From NCBI RefSeq assembly GCF_048820975.1, contig NZ_JBMEUF010000002.1, positions 372,001 through 436,000 of the forward strand: a stretch of 64,000 bases of DNA, given 5' to 3'. Under the pieces are notes generated by a model, which was given only the letters and a program-made list of their open reading frames with translations, was not told where the DNA came from and did not search any database. Position numbers and translations under genes: made by a program. Below are positions 17,742-26,795 of the stretch, one piece after another (within the stretch, counting starts at the first letter, position 1; each line of letters begins with the position of its first letter). This DNA comes from Glaciecola sp048820975. Its GTDB lineage: Bacteria; Pseudomonadota; Gammaproteobacteria; Enterobacterales; Alteromonadaceae.

Positions 17742-17780
17742 TACATTGCCTAAGCGCTTTTGCTTCAATGCAAGAACGCT
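17739..17780 (-). promoter_or_regulatory. ANTAR-type two-hairpin antiterminator (NasT target) in the nrtA leader
   Basis: Two successive hairpins with six-base loops are visible on the minus strand. P1 (17780-17753) has an 11-bp stem with one mismatch and one wobble and the loop ATTGAA. P2 (17750-17739) has a GGC/GCC stem and the loop AATGTA. Both loops have A at position 1 and G at position 4, the signature bound by ANTAR proteins. The GCC arm of P2 is part of the terminator 5' arm, so stabilising P2 would prevent termination. NasT is encoded about 1.4 kb upstream. RNA binding is inferred. Confidence 0.85.
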
Positions 17781-17906
17781 AAGATTTTTTGTCGTTAACA
17801 CAGTTTATTATTATTATGCACACTACATACGCAAACTGGCTTGGGGACACAAAACGTATGTGGTAATGGCAAGGATGTCTGTGCTGTCTCCTTTCGATTA
17901 CTATAT

Positions 17907-17923
17907 AGCAGATATGATGCCAA
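17907..17923 (-). promoter_or_regulatory. Sigma-54-type promoter of nrtA
   Basis: Read on the minus strand, TTGGCATCATATCTGCT has the -24 GG and -12 GC elements separated by exactly ten bases, as in TTGGCACG-N4-TTGCW. Transcription would start near 17895, giving a leader of about 240 bases before nrtA that includes the P1/P2/terminator structures. Nitrogen-regulated nitrate operons often use sigma-54. Confidence 0.68.
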
Positions 17924-18005
17924 CAATTTAAAATCAATCTTTTCAATAACTTAGCTGATTTCCGTAAAATACTGCGGACTATTAATGGCGTAATACAGTG
18001 CAGCT

Positions 18006-18022
18006 CGCACCATAGAAGTGCT
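18006..18022. promoter_or_regulatory. NtrC-like binding site upstream of nrtA
   Basis: CGCACC-ATAGA-AGTGCT keeps the GCACY-N5-RGTGC core of the NtrC site (TGCACY-N5-RGTGCA); only the outermost bases differ. It lies just beyond the nasS stop and about 119 bases upstream of the predicted nrtA transcription start, a normal enhancer distance. Confidence 0.55.
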
Positions 18023-18026
18023 TAGC

Positions 18027-19127
18027 TTAGGCTTTTGTGGCCAGTCTAAGTGCGACTGCTTGGTCAAATATATCTTCTCTAAAACAATCTTCTATCTTTA
18101 TATTTGCGCTAGTAGTAGGGCACAAATGTGGCCAAGCATGTTGAATTTTGTTGAGCAACCAAGTTCCTTGTTCGGCACTAGGGCGATTTATTGCCAGTTC
18201 ATCTTTTTCATTTAAGGCGCTAAAACGATTGTAGTGGGTAAGGTGGCGCGGAGAAACCCCATACATAGTTAAACAACTTCCAATAAGGGAAGGCGCTATG
18301 CATTCAATAGGCGTTGATAAATACTTATCTTGTGCAAGTATCCTAGCGGCTTCAAATCTATTCGGCACATCCTTGAGCCATTCACAGGCATCAATTATAG
18401 CCGCGCACAAAGCATGAAATACTTCAGGCCTTTGCTTGTAAGCTTCTTCGGTAATACCCAGTACCTTTTCGGCGCGATCTTGCCAAATGTCGTAAGACGT
18501 CACAATAGTAGCACCAATTTGCTTGCGAACCGAACTGGCGTTATACGGGCCACCTACGCAAAATCCATCAATATCTTCACTTGCTAAGCTGTCGGTCATA
18601 CTCGTTGGGGGTATGAATAACAGCTCTACGTCATTTAGCGCAATATCGCCTTGCGCAAAATAGTCTAACAATTGTAAGTAATGGCAACTAAACGGAAACA
18701 CAGAGGCAAAGCGGAGTTTTGCTTTGTTGTTTTGCTTTCGTATATCTATTAGTTGTTTCAAAATGCTCGCCGGCATGGGCAATGGGAGTGAATCCAAACT
18801 CAGTGCAGTTTTAATTTCTTCCACCAGTGCAATCGATATAGTAATCGCATTCCCGTTTTGGCTGGTCACTAGTGGCGTAATAATATCTTGGCGCGCTCCA
18901 CTAATACCAAGCGCACTAGCAATTGGCATAGGCGCTAACATTTGCGCCGCATCAAGCATGCCAGCTTCTAGTTTGTCGCGTAAAGTTGACCACGAATTTT
19001 GCGGACGTAAATCAACATCAAGGGCGTATTTATCAAAAAAACCCAACTCTTTCGCAATAACATATGGGGCAGCGTCGGTAAGTTTCACAAAGCCAATATT
19101 CAGTGAGGTGTTTAAAATAGCACTCAT
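18027..19127 (-). CDS. nasS: Nitrate sensor NasS (cytoplasmic NrtA-like protein)
   Basis: A 366-residue CmpA/NrtA-fold protein without a signal peptide: it begins MSAILNTSLNIGFVKLTDAAPYVIAKELGFF, so the binding domain starts almost at the N-terminus. It is about 110 residues shorter than NrtA here. In NasS-NasT systems, ligand-free NasS binds and blocks NasT, and nitrate or nitrite releases it. The gene overlaps nasT by four bases (ATGA), which couples the two products. Blocks shared with NrtA include AAQMLAPMPIASALGISG and IDGFCVGGPYNA. An orphan transporter component is less likely because no export signal is present. Confidence 0.92.
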   Translation of the reverse strand: MSAILNTSLNIGFVKLTDAAPYVIAKELGFFDKYALDVDLRPQNSWSTLRDKLEAGMLDAAQMLAPMPIASALGISGARQDIITPLVTSQNGNAITISIALVEEIKTALSLDSLPLPMPASILKQLIDIRKQNNKAKLRFASVFPFSCHYLQLLDYFAQGDIALNDVELLFIPPTSMTDSLASEDIDGFCVGGPYNASSVRKQIGATIVTSYDIWQDRAEKVLGITEEAYKQRPEVFHALCAAIIDACEWLKDVPNRFEAARILAQDKYLSTPIECIAPSLIGSCLTMYGVSPRHLTHYNRFSALNEKDELAINRPSAEQGTWLLNKIQHAWPHLCPTTSANIKIEDCFREDIFDQAVALRLATKA

Positions 19128-19696
19128 GGTAAATTCTTCAATACAGTTAATAAGTTAGCAGATACTTGCTCTAGCTTTTGGCCGCTGTCCATCGCCATTT
19201 TTCGCATGGCTTTGTATGCAGAAGCTTCATCTAAGTTTTGTTTTTTCATAAGTAAACGCTTGGCTTGATCAACCGTTTTATGTGCTTCAAGCTGATCTTG
19301 CGTAGTTCTAAGCGCTTGTTTTAGCTCTTGGAATTCTTCAAAGCGTGCTGAGGCAGCATCAAGAATAGAACGCACGCGGCCTAGGTCGGCGTTACCTGTT
19401 ACATAGGCACTCACACCTGACTTAATAGAGCGCTTCATTACAGCGGCATCTTCGGTTTCGGTGAATAACACAATAGGCTTGGGGTTGATTTGATTAAGCG
19501 TATGTAGGCTCTCAAGTATATCGCGATCAGGTGATTCAATATCAATTACAATCATATCAGGCTGGCTGTTTTCTACTAATTTTAGAAGAGACGCTCCCGA
19601 ACTTACCAAGTGGGTAATATGGTAATCGGTCCCCTGCAGCGCAAGCTTGATTGCTTCAGCGCGATTTTCGTTGTCATCAATAAGTAAAATATTCAA
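19124..19696 (-). CDS. nasT: ANTAR-domain antiterminator NasT
   Basis: A 190-residue response-regulator-like protein. The receiver domain starts ILLIDDNENRAEAIK and has the Asp of MIVIDIESPDRD. The C-terminal ANTAR domain (about 130-185) contains TVDQAKRLLMKKQNLDEASAYKAMRKMAMDSGQKL, which fits the three-helix RNA-binding signature (written here only as a description of the region around residues 139-175). It should bind the hexaloop hairpins upstream of nrtA and nirB and prevent termination. The start is a TTG at 19696; no ATG lies nearby in frame. It heads a nasT-nasS unit between the reductase and transporter operons. Confidence 0.93.
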   Translation of the reverse strand: MNILLIDDNENRAEAIKLALQGTDYHITHLVSSGASLLKLVENSQPDMIVIDIESPDRDILESLHTLNQINPKPIVLFTETEDAAVMKRSIKSGVSAYVTGNADLGRVRSILDAASARFEEFQELKQALRTTQDQLEAHKTVDQAKRLLMKKQNLDEASAYKAMRKMAMDSGQKLEQVSANLLTVLKNLP

Positions 19697-19870
19697 TGGC
19701 GAGTGGCTCTGTTTAACAAAACAGATTAACCTAGTAAAGTAAGTATACTCAGTAGGGTTGCAAGCATTCTGCCAATACTAGCAATTGAATTTAACTATTT
19801 AAAATCAAGCGCTTATAATTTTATCTATTATTGAAACAAGCTCAATTTAGGGTATTTATAAACCAACATT

Positions 19871-19893
19871 AAAAAAGCGCACTTTTATAGTGC
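19871..19893 (-). terminator. Terminator at the 3' end of cobA
   Basis: On the minus strand GCACT-ATAAA-AGTGC is followed by GC and six T residues (19876-19871). The stem includes the cobA stop codon. It probably ends the nirB-nirD-nasA-cobA transcript before nasT. The stem is only five base pairs. Confidence 0.6.
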
Positions 19894-20793
19894 AATAGCC
19901 GAAGCAGTAAGCGGTTGCATTGTTATAGGATTAATTGAAATGGCTTGGTGATGATCAATAACCCGCCCTACAACAATAATTGCCGGTCCAGTAAATGTTT
20001 TCACCTGTTCATTAGCCGCAATGTTTTCTAAATTCCCGGTTACCATTTGCTGCTCTATACTGCATGCTTTATCAATAACGGCAATAGGAAAGTCAGCGCT
20101 TACGCCTGCTTCCATTAAGCGTTCAGCAATAAGGGATAATTTTGATAAGCCCATATAAAAAACGAGCGTTTCTGTTTCACAGTTATTCACAATTTGCTGC
20201 CAATTAGGCTCGTCTTCTAGGGTTTTTAAACTAGCCGTAACATACCTTACTGACTGCGCGCACTCACGATGTGTAAGCGTTAAGCCGGTATAAGCCGACG
20301 CACCCGATGCTGCCGTTATACCCGGAATAATACAAAAAGGAATATTGTGTTGAGCAATTAATTGAGTTTCTTCTAAGGTTCTGGCGAATATAGCAGGGTC
20401 ACCGCCTTTTAAGCGCACAACCTTTTTCCCCATAAGGGCTTGTTCTACAACAAGGTCACAAATTGACGCTTGCGGCATGCTATGTTTACCGCAGCGCTTC
20501 CCCACAAACATCTTTTCAACCTGTGGTGGTATTAGTGCCAGCACCTCGCTTGATACTAACCAATCAAACAGCACTACATCTGCATTTTGTAAGGCTTTTA
20601 AGCCTTTAATGGTCATTAATTCTGCATCACCAGGGCCTGCACCTAAAATAATAACTTGCCCGTTTTTGTGATTTTTTGTATCAGTATCGTTAAGCGATGA
20701 AAATAAACCATGGGTAAACGCAGGAAACTTAGCCTGTTTGCATTTATCAACAAATGCTTGAAAAGGTAATTTTATTGAATTATGTAACATCAT
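19885..20793 (-). CDS. cobA: Uroporphyrinogen-III C-methyltransferase (SUMT)
   Basis: A 302-residue SAM-dependent enzyme that methylates uroporphyrinogen III at C2 and C7 to precorrin-2, the precursor of the siroheme needed by NirB. Motifs are VIILGAGPGDAELMT, the FVGKRCGKHSMPQ block, RLKGGDPAIFAR, GITAASGASAYTGLTLTHRE and YMGLSKL. There is an N-terminal extension of about 48 residues before the catalytic core. ATG 20793 is preferred: GGAG lies eight bases upstream, whereas the GTG at 20802 would sit inside that Shine-Dalgarno. It directly follows nasA as the last gene of the reductase operon. It lacks the CysG dehydrogenase domain. Confidence 0.93.
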   Translation of the reverse strand: MMLHNSIKLPFQAFVDKCKQAKFPAFTHGLFSSLNDTDTKNHKNGQVIILGAGPGDAELMTIKGLKALQNADVVLFDWLVSSEVLALIPPQVEKMFVGKRCGKHSMPQASICDLVVEQALMGKKVVRLKGGDPAIFARTLEETQLIAQHNIPFCIIPGITAASGASAYTGLTLTHRECAQSVRYVTASLKTLEDEPNWQQIVNNCETETLVFYMGLSKLSLIAERLMEAGVSADFPIAVIDKACSIEQQMVTGNLENIAANEQVKTFTGPAIIVVGRVIDHHQAISINPITMQPLTASAIAL

Positions 20794-20795
20794 GC

Positions 20796-23693
20796 TTAGC
20801 ACTCCAAAACGGTTAGTGGGATGGTACTGCTTAAATTATTTTGTTTTCTGTCGTTAGGTTTACTGCTATTTATAGGTTCCGCTAAATTAATTAACTCGCT
20901 TAATTCACTTTTGCACGAGCCACAATTTGTGCCGCACTTAAGCTTATTGCCCAGTGCATTTACGCTGTTACAACCGCTTGCAATTGCCTCTTGTATTTCG
21001 TTTTTGCGCACGTTAAAACAACTACAAATCACTTTGCCTTTCGCGTATTCACTAGGAAAGCTGGCATTTAACAATAGCGCTTGGTCTTTGCCTTCAAGTG
21101 AAGCGCTAGCTAGGCAATGCAAGCTAAACTCAGGGTTAATTGCTGTGGCTAGCGTATTTTCATTTTCGCTAGCAGGCTCTGTTATAGAAACAAAATGCGC
21201 ACTTAAAGCATCATCAACAAATCCCAAATAAGCTTGCGTACTTTGCTTTTGCTTAAATAGCCAAGCGGGCGCTGTAGCAAGGCTCTGCTGCTGAATGTTT
21301 TGCTTAATTTGCTCGGCTAAGCTATTGCACTGTGATGCAGAAACAAACTCTTTGCCCTTAAGTGCTACCGCATCCCCTTGTTCGCTTAACTTCTTAGGTA
21401 GGCGATGCATATAAAATAGCCATGCTTCACCTAAGTTAATGCGTACCTGATACTCTGAAAGCTGAATATCATCGTTAACCAAAGCCTTGTTAATAAGCAA
21501 GGTCGCGCTTTCTTCAAGCGCGACTTTTTCGCATGAAACTGCCGCATGCTTTAATTCTGGCTGCCCTGAAATTGGGTCATTCGCTGATGTAAAAAGCTTG
21601 GCTAATGCACCATGGCTAGTATTGGTTTTACTCCAATGAATGGGGGCAAACAGTTCGTTTTTGCGCACATTTAAAGAGATATTTACTGGAAGTATTACCG
21701 GATTGTTAGTGCAATGCGCGCTTCGCAAGGTGACTAAATCGCCGGTTTTCAAATGCAAACTCTTAGCTGCATCAGGGTGCATCAACAATTCGGCTTGCTG
21801 GGTGTGCTCACTAAGTGACTTTGCGCTCCCGGTGCGAGTCATGGTATGCCATTGGTCACGCATCCGGCCAGTGTTCAGCGCAAAGGGATAATCTGAAGAA
21901 GTTTGTTGCTCGGGTAACCTAGCTTTAATCGCAAAGAACTTAGCTAAGCCATTTGGCGTATAAAACCTTGCATCAGTGAAAAGGCGCTTAGTCCCCAGTG
22001 GTGCTTTTGCATTAACCGGCCATTGAATGGGTTGTAGCTTATCAAACTCTTCTCGCGTTAACTCGCTCAAACCAGAAATATCAAAATCGCGTTGGCCCTT
22101 GTTTTCAAAGCCGCTTAATTTTGCATGCTCGTTAAATATTTCACCCGAATGTGCGTATGAAAACGCATCGCCAAAGCCTAGTTTAGCCGCCACTTCATTT
22201 ATAATTTGCCAATCATGCTTGCATTCACCCTGCAAAGGTAAAATGCCTCGCTGCCTTGAAATGCAGCGTTCTGAGTTGGTTACCGTGCCATCTTTTTCTG
22301 ACCAACCTGTAGCTGGCAACACAATGTCAGCAAAGGCAATAGTATCGTTTCTTTCTACAATATCACTTACCACCACCATGTCGCATTTACTGAGTGCGGC
22401 TTCTACTTGATTGCGGTTTGGCATACTCACTACAGGATTGGTTCCCATAATCCAAATAAACTTTATTTTTCCGCTAGCTAAACCATCAAACATGTCTACC
22501 GCTTTAAGGCCTACCTTTTGTACCATGTTGGGCGCTTGCCAAAACGTTTCAACAAGCTGATTGTGCTCTTTGTTATCAATATCCATGTGGGCGGCTAGCA
22601 TATTAGCTAGGCCCCCTACTTCTCTGCCACCCATAGCATTGGGTTGGCCGGTAATAGAAAATGGCCCACTGCCCACTTTGCCAATTTTGCCTGTTGCTAA
22701 ATGGCAGTTAATAATACTATGGGCTTTATCTACACCCGATGATGACTGGTTAATCCCCATAGAGTAAAAGCTAATAGCACTTTTTGCATTGGCAAACATC
22801 GAATAAAAGCTTAATAGCAGTTCACTTGATACTTGCGCAGCATTGGCTACTTTATCAAGTGTATACAAATCAGCATCTTCAATACATGCATCAAAGTCTT
22901 GAGTGTGCTGTTGAATATACGCGGTGTCACATTGCGCTGTGCTCACCAAATAACTAAGCAAGCCATTGTAAATCCAGGCATCGGTGCCGGGTTTTATGGC
23001 TAAATGTATATCAGCACTTTGGCTAGTAGGGGTTACTCTTGGGTCTATTACTACTAATTTCTTGGTGGTATCAGCTTGTAAGGCTTTTTGCATACGCTGA
23101 AATAAAACCGGGTGTGTCCACGCAGCATTCGAGCCCACCAATACCAGTAGCTCGGTTTCATCTAAATCTTCATAACAGCAAGGCACCGCATCTGCGCCCA
23201 AAGCTCGTTTGTAAGCGGCTACCGCTGATGACATACATAAGCGCGAGTTAGTATCTACATTTGCTGAACCTATAAAGCCTTTCATCAGCTTGTTAGCTAC
23301 GTAATAGTCTTCAGTAAGTAATTGGCCTGACAAATAAAATGCAATTGATTCAGGGCCATAGCGCTCAACACAGTCTTTTATATGATTTGCTATTTTAGTC
23401 GTGGCCTCATCCCAAGAACTACGTTCACCATCAATGGCTGGATAAAGAAGTTTGTCTTTATTGCTTGTGGTGTCTAATAAATGACTGCCTTTTACGCATA
23501 ACTTACCTGCATTTGCAGGATGCTTTTCATCGCCTGTAAGCTGGCTTAGCGTTGCGCTTTGATGCACCAACGTTCCATCGCTTGCTAAGGCTTGTTTAGT
23601 ATCGCACTGCATTTTAACCCCGCAACCCACGCCACAATACGGGCAGGTAGTGCTTGGGTTCGACGTGCTAAAATGCGTTGAAGACGACGGCAT
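20796..23693 (-). CDS. nasA: Assimilatory nitrate reductase, catalytic subunit
   Basis: A 965-residue cytoplasmic molybdopterin enzyme reducing nitrate to nitrite. The N-terminal [4Fe-4S] motif is CPYCGVGCGVKM (about 17-28) with the fourth Cys in GKLCVKG. The Mo-bis-MGD core follows (SRLCMSSAVAAYKRALGAD, MGINQSSSGVDKAHSI, VVSDIVERNDT). A molybdopterin dinucleotide-binding domain includes TGRMRDQWHTMTRTG. The C-terminus carries an extra BFD-like [2Fe-2S] domain with CSCFNV and CGTNCGSC, as in Klebsiella-type NasA. No Tat signal is present, fitting a cytosolic enzyme. It lies eight bases after nirD. Confidence 0.96.
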   Translation of the reverse strand: MPSSSTHFSTSNPSTTCPYCGVGCGVKMQCDTKQALASDGTLVHQSATLSQLTGDEKHPANAGKLCVKGSHLLDTTSNKDKLLYPAIDGERSSWDEATTKIANHIKDCVERYGPESIAFYLSGQLLTEDYYVANKLMKGFIGSANVDTNSRLCMSSAVAAYKRALGADAVPCCYEDLDETELLVLVGSNAAWTHPVLFQRMQKALQADTTKKLVVIDPRVTPTSQSADIHLAIKPGTDAWIYNGLLSYLVSTAQCDTAYIQQHTQDFDACIEDADLYTLDKVANAAQVSSELLLSFYSMFANAKSAISFYSMGINQSSSGVDKAHSIINCHLATGKIGKVGSGPFSITGQPNAMGGREVGGLANMLAAHMDIDNKEHNQLVETFWQAPNMVQKVGLKAVDMFDGLASGKIKFIWIMGTNPVVSMPNRNQVEAALSKCDMVVVSDIVERNDTIAFADIVLPATGWSEKDGTVTNSERCISRQRGILPLQGECKHDWQIINEVAAKLGFGDAFSYAHSGEIFNEHAKLSGFENKGQRDFDISGLSELTREEFDKLQPIQWPVNAKAPLGTKRLFTDARFYTPNGLAKFFAIKARLPEQQTSSDYPFALNTGRMRDQWHTMTRTGSAKSLSEHTQQAELLMHPDAAKSLHLKTGDLVTLRSAHCTNNPVILPVNISLNVRKNELFAPIHWSKTNTSHGALAKLFTSANDPISGQPELKHAAVSCEKVALEESATLLINKALVNDDIQLSEYQVRINLGEAWLFYMHRLPKKLSEQGDAVALKGKEFVSASQCNSLAEQIKQNIQQQSLATAPAWLFKQKQSTQAYLGFVDDALSAHFVSITEPASENENTLATAINPEFSLHCLASASLEGKDQALLLNASFPSEYAKGKVICSCFNVRKNEIQEAIASGCNSVNALGNKLKCGTNCGSCKSELSELINLAEPINSSKPNDRKQNNLSSTIPLTVLEC

Positions 23694-23701
23694 AATAAAG
23701 C

Positions 23702-24100
23702 TTAGCTCGTTAACGAAGCGGGGGCATATATTGAAACAAGCCCTTGTTCTAATTTAACTTGGTATACATTAACCGATACCTCTAATTGCTCTAAGCACAA
23801 TCCATCTACTAAGCTAAAGTGTTGCTTATACAAAGGCGAACTAATACATGGCGTATCGCCTATGGAACATAAAATTCCGCGCGATAGCACATTCGCTTTT
23901 CCAATGGGGTCATAGTTATCACACGCGTATAAGCTTATTTCTTGCGCGTAATTCACCATACAAAACAAGGCTATTTGCTGCTTACCAATTAATACGCATA
24001 CACCTGAGTTAGCCACTAAGTCTTGCTCAGAACACACGCTTACCCAACTACCATTAAGTGAGTCATTACTTTTATTTTCAAGGGGGCTAGTCGTTGTCAT
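23702..24100 (-). CDS. nirD: Nitrite reductase (NADH), small subunit
   Basis: A 132-residue protein with a Rieske-like fold that partners NirB in six-electron reduction of nitrite to ammonium. The C-terminal two thirds matches NirD (ALFCMVNYAQEISLYACDNYDPIGKANVLSRGILCSIGD is the region around 45-85). The Cys/His cluster ligands of true Rieske proteins are absent, which is normal for NirD. The first 20 residues are a polar extension. GGAGAA precedes the ATG, which lies nine bases after the nirB stop. Confidence 0.93.
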   Translation of the reverse strand: MTTTSPLENKSNDSLNGSWVSVCSEQDLVANSGVCVLIGKQQIALFCMVNYAQEISLYACDNYDPIGKANVLSRGILCSIGDTPCISSPLYKQHFSLVDGLCLEQLEVSVNVYQVKLEQGLVSIYAPASLTS

Positions 24101-24109
24101 GTTATTCTC

Positions 24110-26644
24110 CTATACCACTTCTACAATATTGATTTGGCTTTTCTTCTCAGCTTCTGTGGCAGGGCGAATTTGATTTCGCTCTTGCACAAATTGTACGTTT
24201 TCATCGTTCGCTTTTGAATTAACAAATTGAACAAAGCGGCGCTTGTGCTCAGGGGTTTCAAGGGCGGTTTTCCACTCACATTGATAGGTATCAACTAAAT
24301 GAGACATGTTATCTTCAAGTTTTGCGCAAATCCCTAAGCTATCATCAATCACCACTTGCTTAAGATAATCTAAACCCCCTTCCATATTCTGCATCCATAC
24401 AGAAGTACGTTGTAAGCGATCACCTGTTTTCACGTAAAACATCAAAATACGGTCAATATATTGCACCAGCGTTTGGTCATCTAAATCGGTGGCGAATAAA
24501 TCAGCATGGCGTGGCTTCATACCCCCGTTACCGCACACATATAAGTTCCAACCATTTTCTGTGGCAATTACGCCAATATCTTTACTTTGTGCTTCTGCAC
24601 ATTCGCGAGTACAACCCGATACGCCAAATTTAATTTTGTGTGGTGCACGAAGGCCTTTGTAGCGATTTTCCAAATCAATCGCCATTTTCACTGAATCTTG
24701 TACGCCGAATCGGCACCATGTACTGCCCACACATGACTTAACCGTTCTAAGTGCTTTTGCATAGGCATGGCCTGTTTCAAAGCCGCCGGCAATAAGCTTT
24801 TCCCAAATGTCGGGCAACTGCTCTACGCGTGCGCCAAACAAATCAATACGTTGTCCGCCGGTTATTTTTGTGTAAAGTTTGTATTGTTCGGCCACTTGGC
24901 CTAATAAAATTAATTTCTGCGGCGTTATTTCACCCCCAGCAACTCGTGGCACAATAGAATAGGTGCCGTCTTTTTGCATGTTGCCTAAATAAATGTCGTT
25001 GGTGTCTTGTAGGCCTACATGGGGCTTCGCTAAAATAAAATCGTTATAAATAGAGGCTAAAATATTCGCTACAGTGGGCTTACAAATTTCGCAACCTGAG
25101 CCTTTTCCGTGTTTGTGCAGCAATTCAGAAAAACTCTCAATACCTTCTACTTTTACAATGTCGTATATACCTTGGCGGGTAAAAGGTAAGTGCTCACAAA
25201 TAGCGGTACTTACTTCAACACCACGTTTGGTCAGTTCGCTGTCAACAACGTTCTTAAGCAAGGCTGCGCAACCGCCGCAACCTGAGCTCGCTTTGGTACA
25301 CGCTTTAATATCGCCAAGGGTGGCATTACCCTCTTCAATAGCGGTAATAACATCGCCTTTCGTCACGTTGTGGCACGAACACAACATGGCGGTATCAGGT
25401 AGGCTATCAGCCCCTAAAGCAGGTGCGCTGTCAGAATTAGGCAGTATTAGCGCTTCTGGGAATTCAGGTAACTCAATGCCATTTAAAGCATACTGGAGCA
25501 AAGTGTCGTAATCACTGGTATCACCCACTAACACCGCACCTAACAGCTCTTTTTGTGTTTCATCTACCACTAACTTTTTATACACGCCTTGGGGCTGGTT
25601 TTCGTAAGTGTAAACCTGAGCGCCTTCTGTTTTTGCGTGTGCATCACCAATTGAGCCAACCTCTACGCCCATTAGTTTTAATTTGGTGCTCATATCAGCG
25701 CCTTCAAAGGCGTTTTCAATGTCACAAATGTGATCAGCCACTACACGCGCCATTGAATAGCCCGGTGCAACAAGTCCGAATATTTTATTTTCCCAAAGGG
25801 CGCATTCACCAATCGCATAAATGCTAGGGTCTGAGGTAAGGCAGTGATTATCTACCACTATTCCGCCGCGCTCACCAATAGCCAAATTACTTTGCTTTGC
25901 TAATGCATCAGAAGGTCTAATGCCTGCAGAAAACAAGATCATGTCAGTATCAAGGTGTGTGCCGTCAGCAAATTGCATTTTGTATCTATGAGTGTCGCCT
26001 TTTTCTATTACCTGTGTGGCTTTTTGCGTATGCACTTGCACGCCTAAATCGGTAATTTTGTCACGTAGTACTCGGCCGCCGTCTTGATCAAGTTGCACCG
26101 CCATTAGCTGTGGCGCAAACTCTACAACATGTGTATCTAAGCCGGCTTCTTTTAAGGCATTGGCCGCTTCTAAGCCTAGTAAGCCGCCACCCACAACCAC
26201 ACCCACTTTACTAACAGAGGCAGCAGTTTGTATGTCATGTAAATCTTCAATAGTACGGTAAACCAAACAATGGGCTTGGTCGTTACCTGGAATGGGGGGA
26301 ACAAATGGGAACGAGCCCGTAGCAAGCACTAACGTTTTGTAAGCATAACTTTCACCTGTACTGGTAGTCACTAACTTAGCGTCTTTGTTTATTTCACTTA
26401 CCCATGAATTAAGCACATATTTTATATTTTGCTGTTCGTACTCAGCCTCGGTGGTCATGGCTAAGTCATCAGCGGTTTTACCACTAAAAAACTCTGACAA
26501 ATGCACTCTATCGTAAGCTAATCTTGGCTCACCACATAATACGCGAATGCTTGCTGTAGGGTTAATTGTTCTAAGCTGGGTAACAAAGTGATGCCCTACC
26601 ATGCCATTGCCTATTACTAATACATCATCGATTACTTGTGCCAT
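24110..26644 (-). CDS. nirB: Nitrite reductase (NADH), large subunit
   Basis: An 844-residue cytoplasmic siroheme enzyme reducing nitrite to ammonium with NADH. Order: FAD/NAD(P)H oxidoreductase domain (VIGNGMVGHHF at the start, VVVGGGLLGLEAANAL at about 155), BFD-like [2Fe-2S] domain (CSCHNV, CGGC), then the sulfite/nitrite reductase ferredoxin half and the siroheme/[4Fe-4S] domain (SCVGSTWCRFG, FGVSGCTRECAEAQSKD). The ATG at 26644 is chosen: GAGG lies six bases upstream, inside the codons following the alternative ATG at 26656. It is the first gene of the reductase operon behind a NasT-type leader. Confidence 0.96.
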   Translation of the reverse strand: MAQVIDDVLVIGNGMVGHHFVTQLRTINPTASIRVLCGEPRLAYDRVHLSEFFSGKTADDLAMTTEAEYEQQNIKYVLNSWVSEINKDAKLVTTSTGESYAYKTLVLATGSFPFVPPIPGNDQAHCLVYRTIEDLHDIQTAASVSKVGVVVGGGLLGLEAANALKEAGLDTHVVEFAPQLMAVQLDQDGGRVLRDKITDLGVQVHTQKATQVIEKGDTHRYKMQFADGTHLDTDMILFSAGIRPSDALAKQSNLAIGERGGIVVDNHCLTSDPSIYAIGECALWENKIFGLVAPGYSMARVVADHICDIENAFEGADMSTKLKLMGVEVGSIGDAHAKTEGAQVYTYENQPQGVYKKLVVDETQKELLGAVLVGDTSDYDTLLQYALNGIELPEFPEALILPNSDSAPALGADSLPDTAMLCSCHNVTKGDVITAIEEGNATLGDIKACTKASSGCGGCAALLKNVVDSELTKRGVEVSTAICEHLPFTRQGIYDIVKVEGIESFSELLHKHGKGSGCEICKPTVANILASIYNDFILAKPHVGLQDTNDIYLGNMQKDGTYSIVPRVAGGEITPQKLILLGQVAEQYKLYTKITGGQRIDLFGARVEQLPDIWEKLIAGGFETGHAYAKALRTVKSCVGSTWCRFGVQDSVKMAIDLENRYKGLRAPHKIKFGVSGCTRECAEAQSKDIGVIATENGWNLYVCGNGGMKPRHADLFATDLDDQTLVQYIDRILMFYVKTGDRLQRTSVWMQNMEGGLDYLKQVVIDDSLGICAKLEDNMSHLVDTYQCEWKTALETPEHKRRFVQFVNSKANDENVQFVQERNQIRPATEAEKKSQINIVEVV

Positions 26645-26760
26645 AATTTGCCTCATAAATATGTGTTTGCGCTTGCGACCACTCGTATTTGCTTGGTAGA
26701 ACAGCGCGATTTAAACAGTAAGCGTGGTAGCCGTTGTGCCTTGCATACTGAAAAAAATCC

Positions 26761-26795
26761 AAAAAAAAACCCACACGCGATTTCTCGCATGTGGG
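26761..26795 (-). terminator. Leader attenuator terminator upstream of nirB
   Basis: On the minus strand CCCACATGCGA pairs with TCGCGTGTGGG (10 of 11 pairs) around a GAAA tetraloop. Nine T residues follow (26769-26761). It sits about 115 bases before the nirB ATG in the untranslated leader. Its 5' arm is shared with the upstream hexaloop hairpin P2. Confidence 0.9.

Noticed and set aside
17746..17931. 61-codon open frame on the plus strand in the nrtA leader
   Set aside because: It runs antisense through the leader hairpins and sigma-54 site, has no recognisable protein features, and is explained by the regulatory RNA.
20821..23251. Several 70-136-codon plus-strand frames antisense to nasA
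   Set aside because: They are mirror frames of a strongly conserved molybdoenzyme gene, with no start signals or protein features of their own.
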